Source: Liriodendron chinense
Taxonomy: Eukaryota; Streptophyta; Magnoliopsida; Magnoliales; Magnoliaceae
Length of the DNA stretch: 64,000 nucleotides
Reading direction: 5' to 3'
Assembly (NCBI GenBank): GCA_003013855.2
Contig: ML058342.1
Location: 2,045,120-2,109,119 of the forward strand
The notes under the pieces are model-generated. The model worked only from the letters and a program-made list of their open reading frames with translations. It was not told where the DNA came from and searched no databases. The position numbers and the translations under genes were made by a program. Below, one piece after another: positions 35,241 through 44,024 of this stretch; position 1 is the stretch's first letter, and every line of letters begins with the position of its first letter.

Positions 35241-35575
35241 CCGTAATCAAGGGCGGAGATTCTTGGGATTCCTCTTGGAATGGTTTGGATCATCTGGTCA
35301 TGCCTTTGGATGGTTGAGATCATTGTTTGACCAAGTCAAATTTTCCTTTCTTTTTCTTGGAAATTCCATGGAACTTTTCCACATCATCCACCCAATTTCT
35401 CACCCATTTCTCATGAGATGAGATTTTGGTGAGATTTCCTCTTTTTTCTCACCATTCTCTTCCATCACTTCATTCTTACATGGAGGTACAAGATTCACTT
35501 GCAACCACCCTTCCCAAGGAGGAGTTCTTCCCAAGGAGAGGGAGAGGGAGGTCGTTTCAAGTAGGTGGAGGCTAG

Positions 35576-35603
35576 GACGGCCTCCCATGGGCCGCCCGCC
35601 CGG
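35576..35603 (+). promoter_or_regulatory. GC-rich palindromic module upstream of antisense gene A
   Basis: The core 'ccatgggccgcccg' with the arm 'acggcct' closely matches the module in both LTRs (31252-31281 and 53749-53778). It lies about 55 bases before a TATA box. Confidence 0.5.
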
Positions 35604-35658
35604 TCTCTGCCTCCTGGTCTCTTCAGGGGGCTGGGTAAAAGGGTGCCTTCCCCTTTTC

Positions 35659-35665
35659 TATATAA
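35659..35665 (+). promoter_or_regulatory. Candidate plus-strand TATA box inside the gypsy element
   Basis: TATATAA is followed about 35 bases later by a CT-rich stretch ('tctccctcttctctctctc'), typical of plant transcription starts. It is flanked by the inverted repeat GGGTGCC (35641) and GGCACCC (35671). It could drive the plus-strand genes, with a long or spliced 5' leader. Inference only. Confidence 0.4.
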
Positions 35666-37768
35666 CATGGGGCACCCTCCCCCCCTCAAACGTGCAATCT
35701 CCCTCTTCTCTCTCTCATACTCTTTCTTTCTTCAAGTTTCCTCTTTCTTCTTTGGTGATCCTTTGCTCTTTTCAAGTGGTGGGCCTTAGAGAAGTCTTGG
35801 GACAGCAAGGTGGTCCTTCTTTGGTGAGTGGTAAAGGTATGGACCACTTCCTTTCTCTTTCTTGTCCTTTTCCATCTTCATTGTCTCTTCTCATGATCCT
35901 TTTTCTTTTTCATGTAGCTATTCAAAGGGGTGTGAAGGTGGGCCCAAGCATTCTTGATCTTTTCTTAGATCTCAAGTCTTTCAAAGGTGGTGCATGGAGA
36001 AGGACATTGCAAGCTCTCCACTTCATCATTTTTTCCTTTTTCACATTCCCTCCATGTGCATGCAAGGAGTAATTTTGCCATGTCATCAAGTGTGCATGGC
36101 AAAATACTCTATCTTTTTCATGGGAGTTGGGCCTCTTTTCATGTGTATCAAATGGGCTCAAAGTGAAGTCATGGCCCTTGGTGTATTTGATGGGCCCAAT
36201 GCTTCATTTTGGGCTCCCTCATGCTTTCTTGCCTTTGTCATTTTTCCTTTGGAGCTTTCTTTCTTTTCCATCTTTTCCAAGGTTTGGGCCCATGGGCATG
36301 GTAGGGCCCATCTCAAGTTTTGGGCTCATGGGGCTCATTTTGGGTGACCCCATCTTTCTCTACATGTGTGTGGATCAAGGTGGCTAGCCCATTCTTCATT
36401 TTGGATCTCAAGTGGGCTAGTTTTCCTAGTTGGGCTTATATGGACAAGTAGCCCAAGTCTTCCACTATTTCTTGATTATGATGTACATCCTTGTACAAAG
36501 TGTGGTGGGTTCCTTGAAGTTTTTCATGTGGATGGGCTTTTGGGCCTTCATTGAAACTTGGGCACTTCTTTGATCCATGTGTGCCCCACTACACTTTGTT
36601 CATGTAGGCTTTTTCTTTTCATACTTTCTCTCTTGATGGATGGAGGACTTGAGTTACTTGACCATCTACAAGTCCCATGAGTGAGTTGTTCCCACAATCT
36701 CACTAAGTTCAAACGGTTTTCTTTGTGGTAGGATTGTGGTTCTCAAGAGTTTCCCTTAGATGTTATCAACCTCAAATGGATGATTCTCAAGTGAGCTATC
36801 CATACAACCATGGCTCCTTGATCTTTTCTTTGGGGGCTTGGTGGGTCATCCACCATCATTCTCAAGTATGAGTGGTTTTTCTTTCCATTTGTAGGAAGGA
36901 ATGATACCCATAAGTTGCCCATTTTTGTCCCATGCCTTGGGACATTTTGGATTTTGATATTCAAGTGGGCTATGTGTAACATTCTTATCCATTTTCATGA
37001 TGGTTGGGTGACTCATCAAGCCATGCTCTTTTGTGCTCAAATGGTCTCCCTTTTTGGTGAACAAGTTGGTGCACATAGGTTGCCCAAACTTGCCTTTTCA
37101 TGGGCATTTTCAACCTTGATTCTTCATGTGGGCTATGTGCATCAACTTTCTACCCTTAGCTTCTTTGGTTCATATGTTTATGGGTAGACCTCCTTGTTGT
37201 ATTCTCATGGTCAAAACTTTCATCAAGATGAGGCACATAAGGTTGCCCATGGTTAACCCATGAATGGGTCCTCATGTTCTTCAAGTGGGCTATGTGCTCT
37301 CTCCAATCCATTGAGATGAGGCATTTGGGTTACTCTTGGAGACCCGTTTCCTTTCTACTCCCCACTTGTCCATGCATATGTGTAAAAAGATGGAGACATC
37401 CTAAGTGAGAATCATGACCTTGGCATAAAAGTGAGTCAATCCTTGGCCACATGTGGACTTTGAAGAGGAACTTCTCATGTGCAGTAGGACTCTCATCCTT
37501 AGTTGATTTCATGGCACTTGAGTGCATTTGTTGTCCAAAATGTGTCCTTGGATGATGGACTTTTCTTACCTGAGGCATGCCATGCCACCTTCTTTAAGGC
37601 AGGCCTTACTTTTTCCAATGGGTCCAACACATATCCTAAGTGACACATGGAGTTGGACTTTAGATTTTGCATTTGAATGCGAGTCCAATCCCATGGGTTT
37701 CTTGGATGAGAATTTGGATGTTAATGGGTAAAGGATAGGGACTTACCTTGCCAAGCTTGTAGGATTCC

Positions 37769-39263
37769 ATGGCGGATGGTACCAGGGGCCACCAAGTAGT
37801 TGACGAGGATGATCCTGCTTTCATTGTCCGCCGGGGGGACCACATGTGTTCCTTAGCTATGGAGCATCAACCTCTTCCTGCCATCAAGGGTCGAGGTACC
37901 AGGGATCGCTGGGACAATTGGATGAAGGAGCCACAGCCCTTGCTTGAGCGAGTACTAGATGGTACTCCTTTTGCTGGCCTCCTCACCCTACGCTTCCATA
38001 ACAACGACGCCAACCGCATGATGCTTGCGGCCCTTTGTGAGAGGTGGCGGGATGAGACCCACACCTTCCAGCTTCCTTGTGGAGAATGGGGGATAACCCC
38101 TTTGGACATTTACATGCAGATAGGTTTCCCATTTCATGGGGCAATTGTCCCTCAAGTTAGCTCTTTAGCTCCCCTCTCTTCCACTGATTGGCTACGGCTT
38201 GTTGGTGACGTCCCTCCTGAGGGTGAATTTCAAGGCCATCAAGTGAAGATGCGATGGTTTTATAACAATTTTGCTTCTGTCGTCCCTACCACCGAGCGAG
38301 AGGCCCTCCACAAGGCGCGGGCCATGATCACTTATGCTTTTGGATCCTTTCTTTTTTGCCATGCGAATGAGAGAGTTGATCCTAAATTTCTTCGTTTAGT
38401 CGAGGATCTTCATCACCCCTATAACTGGAATGGGGCCATCCTGACCCGTCTCTTTCAAGGTCTGGACAAAACCTGTCGGCATAGCCGGTCCTTCACAGGC
38501 TTCTGGCCTGTTGTTGAGGTACCTCTTCTTTCATCCTCTTTGGAGCCGTTTGCCTCCTTTCTCTCTCTGATCATTAAATGTACTTTCATCCAGACTTGCT
38601 TTTATGACCATTTTCCGCATCTTGCGCCGAGGATGCGAGATGACATTGAACCCGCTCAGTATCGCCACATGTACTGGCATCAGCAGAATCGTCAGCGGAA
38701 CTCCCGAGTTCCCGGGGACAATTGGCGTGCTGATATAGACGGGCTGACCGTTGAGGACGTAAGTATCTTGCTTGTCTTTGTCCTTGTACTGTACTTGTAA
38801 CTGATCGTGGTAACCTCTTCTGCTGCAGTTTGCCCGGATGCCGTACGCTAGTTTCCCTCTCTACTACACACCCCAGCGCGTGGAGGCATATGATGCTTCA
38901 TGTCTCCGTATTATGCTTTCTGACGCTGAGTCCTTCCAATGGTACTTGGGAGAGAGATTGCTTCGGCAAGTCACTGGGGTAGCTCGGGTCCCCTGTTCTG
39001 CACCTCCTCCAGCTGCTCGGATGCCAGCTGATGAGAGAGTTGAGGCTCTGGTGGGCCAGCCTGGCTTCCGTTTCACGATCCCGGATCGTGATTATGACGA
39101 GTGGTATCTGCTATTTGGCCAGGGGCCTTTGCTTCCTTCGCTTTACGTTCCAGGTGGCCGTCGCAGGTATGCTGGAGGTTCAGTGACTGCTCCTTTGATG
39201 GATCTTTATCGTCGGGAGCGGGACGCGAGGAGGGGCGATGATGATTATGTTGGTGACTTGTAG
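37769..39263 (+). CDS. Plant mobile domain (PMD) protein A, antisense gene of the gypsy element
   Basis: The PMD core is clear: 'LCERWRDETHTFQLPCGEWG', then 'ITPLDIYMQIGFPFHG' and 'YAFGSFLFCH'. An intron is needed at 38759-38828 (GTAAGT to CTGCAG) to join two in-frame exons (ORFs at 37769 and 38838). A second likely intron of 75 nt, 38519-38593 (GTACCT to ATCCAG), would otherwise insert 25 unusual residues between FWPVVE and TCFYDHFP. Products of 474 or 449 residues follow. The start ATGG has a good context. PMD proteins include the nuclear MAIN/MAIL regulators and many transposon-borne relatives; the role here is unknown. It is transcribed opposite to gag-pol. Confidence 0.8.
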
Positions 39264-40257
39264 CTGGCTCTGCTTTATATGGCCTTGTACTTTTGTTTTT
39301 GTCCCCTTTTGTATCAAGCCCTCTTGGATGAATATACAGGCTTTGATTTCTCCCAAATTCCTTGGTGATGTCTGGATGCTTTGATTCTTGACTCATTCCT
39401 TCATGATTTGTGATTTCTCAACTGCATGGACAATGACTTGAACGGTTCAGATTGCTTGTTTAGGCCCTGCGGGGCCCACTTGATGATTGGATCTTGGATT
39501 TTAGCCCTTCTTTTGATGATTGGTCTTTCGATCTTGATACTTTATGACTTGTGTAAGCTTTCCAATGGTTTGGATCTTGATGATTTGGCCCTTGAATGGT
39601 TCAGATTGATGGATTTGGCCCTGTGGGCCCACTTGAGACCTTAGCTTTACTTTGGGGCACTTCTTTTTGATGATTCGTGAGGCTAGGAATGCTTCTCATG
39701 GTGTGGATGATGGCTTGAACGTCTCTGGTCACTTGATTTGGCTTTGTGAGCCCACTTGATGATTAGATCTTGGATTCTGGCCCTTCTTGTGATGATCAAA
39801 CCTTTGATCTTGTTGTTTGACGGCTCATGTAGGTTCTTCAATGGTTTAGATCATGATGATCTAGTCTTTGAATGACTTGGATTGCTTGTGGCCCCCACTT
39901 GATCACCTTTCCTTCTCTTTGGCTTGATCAGCCCTATTCCGGTCACATTGCTTCATGATTGGACCAGTGGGGCACTTTTTGTATGATCTTGATCATCTTC
40001 AATCGAAATCTGGAGTGGACCGGAGCCTTGGGCGGCCCACGGAGCGCCATCTGCTGACGTGGACTGTCAGCCTCACCTACCAAAAGTCCTGGAGCCAATC
40101 CCGCGGAGAGAGGGGAACCGCGTCCGTACGGGTGGCCCAGGGCAGGCCGCCCAAGGCTCGCCTCTTGAGCGGCCTGGGCTGGCCCTGGTTCGGACATCTT
40201 CTGCTGTCTGTTGCTGCTGTCCCCACATTCCCTGTACTGGACCGTTCGATTCCAGCC
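39264..40257. repeat. Spacer with degenerate 125-150 bp repeats
   Basis: Between the two antisense genes, a phrase like 'gcccacttgatgattggatc' recurs at about 39474, 39626, 39750 and 39891. A palindromic GC-rich module lies at 40124-40155. Confidence 0.7.
40124..40155 (+). promoter_or_regulatory. GC-rich palindromic module upstream of antisense gene B
   Basis: 'ccgtacgggtggcccag' followed by 'ggcaggccgccc' matches the minus-strand LTR version almost base for base. It starts 134 bases before the first in-frame ATG of gene B. No TATA box is evident after it. Confidence 0.5.
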
Positions 40258-42875
40258 ATGAATCTTCTTGTCCCCTTGTCTTTTCTCTTCATCTTGTCTT
40301 CTTCTCATTTTGTCCTTTCTTGGGCAATGGATGGTGGAGATTTGGGGGCTGTGGGGGCTGTCCAAGGTGGGTCCCACACTTCAGATTTTCAATTGAGCTT
40401 TGATAATGGGGAGATGTCTTTAATGGATGGGGGAGATGGGGCATTGAATGGAAGCATTGATGAGGGGTTAGGGATGGTGGTTGGTGGAGCTTTGAATGGC
40501 TCCATTAATGGTGGGATGGCTGAATTTCCTGATTTGAATGGGCCCCTCATTATGGGAGGAATGGATGGTATGGATGAGATGATGGGATGGGACATAGGTG
40601 AGGCTATGCATCCCTTGAGTGTGGGTCCCATGGATGATGTGATGGACGGTGATGATGGGACTATGAGGGACATAGATGGGCTGATCTCATGTCTGGATGG
40701 TATGGATGGCTCAGATGGTACCTTTGACGGTTTGGATGCTCTGGATGAGGGCCAGGATGTGCGGTATACTTCTTTGGGTGGACTTGATGTGATCATTGAT
40801 GATGTCCCCTTGATGATGGACGGTGTGGATGCCTCGATGATCCCTTCGATCGGCCAGGATGATGATTGGATTCATGATTTCCTACTGGAGAGGGCCGCAG
40901 GTCCGGATCTGGCCGTTGATTCTTCGATCGGGGTAGCCGGGACCCTTTTGGATGGTTCAGATGTATTCTTCGATGGTCAGATTAGCCAGGGTGCCACGAT
41001 GTGCGGCGTGATCTTCACTGATAGCCCTTTTGATGGGGAGTATCGTCTTTCTTCTGATCGTCGGTCTTTTGCGCACTCTGTTCATGAGGTGGGCGAGTCT
41101 TCCCATGCGGCTGAGGTTATGACAGTTTCAGATAGTGATGCGGCTATATCAGACATAGCCGTTACTGAGGGCAGGTCAGGGGCTGTCGAGTCTGTAGAGG
41201 TTCCAGCTTTTCCTTCTCCTTCGCCCGTTGACCTTCCGATTCTTGATGAGCCATTATTGACTTCTGGTCCTTTTGTGCTGGAGGGGATACCGGTGAGGAC
41301 TTGTCAGCTGCTTCCTCGTTCTTCTTGCTCGCCACGACTGCTTGCTTGGCTTGACAGCTTGTCAGCTTATGAGATTCGAGATTTGGAGTCTTATGGCTTT
41401 GGTAGTCTGATTCATATGGCTAGAGTTGACATTGACTGGAGGATGCTCGGAGCTGCCTTGATTGACTGGGTCCCTTCGTTGAACTTGTTTGCGTTCAACG
41501 ATATGGAGATGGGGCCTTCTTTGGAGGAGCTTGCACGCTTGACAGGCTTACCCTTGGATTATACTCAGTACTTCTCGCCGAAGACATCGCCGAAGACTGC
41601 TACACCGCAGAACTGGTTTGGGATCCCTTATCTTGTTCGACCAGCAGCTAGTGGCCAGGATGCTGTAGTGTTCTCTTTGGACTTGCTGTATGATCTTTTT
41701 TCGGGTCCTCAGAGTACGGCCGGTTCCACCTTTGCTCGGAACGCACTGATGTTCTGTTTGATTGCTGAGGTGCTGCTCTCGGGATGGCGCAGGTCCCAGA
41801 CTCCTTTGCTTTTTGAGGTGATGAGCCGAGCTGTCCGTCGGCAGGGGATCATTTCTCTCATCTTGGCCGAGCTATTTGATGGGCTGACCGACTGTGCTCT
41901 GGGCCGCACTCGTGTCCTTCGCGGCTGTTGTGCTTTCCTTCAGGTATCTTTTCTGCACCTTTTTTCTTCTTGCTTTGCTAGGAATTATTTTGCTCTAGCT
42001 GAACTTCTTTTGCTTTTTGTGATCAGGTATGGCTATGGGAGCGTCTTTCTCTGACCATTCCTGTACCTCTTCCTGGCATCCCGGGCTCTGACATTATGCG
42101 TTATATCATCGAGTTCCTTCCTCATACAGCCAGGATGAGCGAGCCCCTGTATCGCAAGATGTTCGCTGAACTTCGGGACTGGAACGTTCGTTGGGAGTCA
42201 TCTTGGCTTTCACTTCCTCCAGTGCTTTGCGATGCACACCGCCATCCTCTGATGTTGGTAGGCTTTCGATCCTACTTTTCTTACCATCCCATCCGGTTCC
42301 TGCGGCAGTTTGGGTATGAGCAGGATGTTCCTCATTTCGCTTTCACGGGTATCGGGCGTCGAGCACTTCCATCCAGATCCTCTGACTTTAGGACCCGGAT
42401 TGACTGTTCTTGGGCGAGTTATTTGACAGCTGATTTGTTGGGATTTGAGCTACGGACTTTTCCGATGGCGACCGCCCCATATCAGTATTGGGTTGCTGAG
42501 CAGTCTTTGTATCGACGTATCCCTTGTTGGCACCAGACTGCTGATGAGGATGAGCAGGATATTCTTGGAGATGCTGGCTCTTCATCTGGTTCATATGAAC
42601 CTTTTGAGGAGCGCCCTTTTGTCGATCCTGGCTTCCTTTTGGCCACTCATGGCTATCTGCTGTCTGAGATCTCTGCACTTCGGTATCATTGCGAGATGAT
42701 GTCGAGGAGATTGGCTGCCGATCGGAGGTTGTCTGATGAGGAGACAGCGATCCGTACCCTTGAGCGCGATGAGGCGCATTACCTGCGTATGGAGGTGAGC
42801 AGGTTGAGAGCGAGACTATCTTTTTATGAGTCAGAGGACTCACCTGATGTGGCCGAAGAGGAGGGTAGAGATTGA
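40258..42875 (+). CDS. PMD-like (DUF7745-like) protein B, second antisense gene of the gypsy element
   Basis: Exon 1 is 40258 (or ATG 40327) to 41943 and exon 2 is 42027-42875. The intron runs GTATCT to GATCAG and the exons join in frame (CCAFLQ then VWLWERL). The product is 844 or 821 residues. The first third is acidic and rich in Gly, Asp and Met (GGMDGMDE-like repeats). The middle has the PMD-type order 'WVPSLNLFAFNDMEMGPSLE', 'LARLTGLPLD' and 'LQVWLWERL'. The C-terminus (from about 'ISALRYHCEMM') is predicted coiled coil. A start at 40258 would add a hydrophobic leader resembling a signal peptide. It is more distant from typical PMD than gene A, and its function is unknown. Confidence 0.72.
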
Positions 42876-44024
42876 TTGTGTTGGCCACCTGCACATTCTT
42901 TTTGCATATATGATTGATGATGATGAAATTTTTTTGTATATTTTTTGAAAAAGATGGTATGATATGTGTAAAAGAAATATGATGCATCTAATTAAAAGAG
43001 AAAACTGTTTGAAAATCTACTGTGCCATGAGTTGTCTTGTGAGTGTGTCTGGATTTTGTGTCGGGATATAGGAATCAGAACTGGGGCTCGGTCAATGATT
43101 TGACCAATGTCTCGAGATTTGACTTGCTTGATCCTTTGGTTCCCTAGAGATGTAGGCAACGGAAACTCTCGTTTCCTGAGATTGTCAGAGTCTGTAGAGT
43201 TCTTCGCTCCTGACTGCGCTTCTTCTTGTTCTTGAACTGTAACCGCTTGAACTGATCTGGACCGTCTGCTTTCTTGGTACCTGCACTTTTATTTTTTTCT
43301 TTTCTTTTCCTTTTTTTTTTTCTCTTTTTTTTTCATTTTGAGCCATTTTTGCCTGTAGTGCTCTTTCGAGTTTTCACCACAGCCGGCTTTTTCCCGTCAT
43401 TTTTGCCCGTGGCGCCCTTTCAGGTTTTCACCACGTCCCGGGTATTTGGTCTTGCCTGCCCCTTGGCAGCTGTGCTGTTTTTACCCTTGGCGCCCTTTCA
43501 GGTTTTCACCAAGTCCGCTGTATGCCCACTGTTTTTACTCGGAGCGCCCTTTCGGGTTTTCACTCCGCCCTCTTTGTTTAGGCACACATTTTCTTTTTTC
43601 TTCTTTTTTTTTTTCTTTTTCTTTTCTGGATCTCTGGATAACTGCGGCGGCTAGAGGTCGGGAATCCGTCGTTGCCGGCCGATGGCAGTCCTTCAGCCCT
43701 TATCCTGAGTTACGATAATGGAGCTGTCGGTCTTTGCTAAAGACCCCTCTGAGATGGATGGATGGATGACTGTGTTTCTTCTTGGGTTGATTTTTTCTTG
43801 GGTGCCTTGCTTTGGCTTCCCTTTTTTCTTTCTTTTTTTCTTCTTTTCTTTTCTTTTTCTTTTTCTTTTGCATTCTTTTTCTCTTTTTTTTTTTGTATTT
43901 TTCTCTTTTGGAGTCCCCTTATTTGAAACACTTGTTGGTGGACGGGAATGATTTCTCAGAGGTCTTAGCTTCGACCTCTTGACTTCAGCTCTATTAAAGT
44001 AACTCTTGATAAGGTCAGAATAAC
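42876..44024. other. Spacer between gene B and pol, where transcripts converge
   Basis: It holds four copies of a 'cgccctttcaggttttcacc' motif (43361-43560) and long T/C tracts (43293-43335, 43588-43628 and 43820-43905) that are purine tracts on the element's sense strand. No ORF is convincing. Confidence 0.7.
43355..43570. repeat. Four-copy 50-70 bp repeat
   Basis: 'cgccctttcaggttttcacc' or a close variant ends each unit, at about 43361, 43417, 43489 and 43541. The sequence between copies varies. Confidence 0.8.

Larger units (their letters stand above)
31588..37768. other. Non-coding 3' region of the gypsy element
   Basis: It runs from the purine tract to the first antisense gene. It holds a 453-bp tandem duplication, T-rich repeats (33480-33640, 'aatatttttgtgatttttg'), the 145-bp array at 34330-35240, a candidate plus-strand promoter near 35660, and a loose series of 'caagtgggctatgtg' phrases at about 36410-37290. 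Several open frames cross it, but none shows a domain. Confidence 0.7.

Noticed and set aside
35565..36387. Hydrophobic, Phe/Ser-rich open frames
   Set aside because: Pyrimidine-rich DNA translates to such peptides. No domain, poor start contexts and many overlapping alternatives. More likely leader or non-coding sequence of the antisense unit.
36400..37300. Possible coding or CRISPR-like spacing of 'caagtgggctatgtg' phrases
   Set aside because: Spacing is irregular, flanks diverge and the context is a plant retrotransposon 3' region. It is degenerate tandem repetition, not an array with spacers.
43274..43951. Phe-rich frames such as runs of FFFLFFF
   Set aside because: Translation of poly-T/C tracts.
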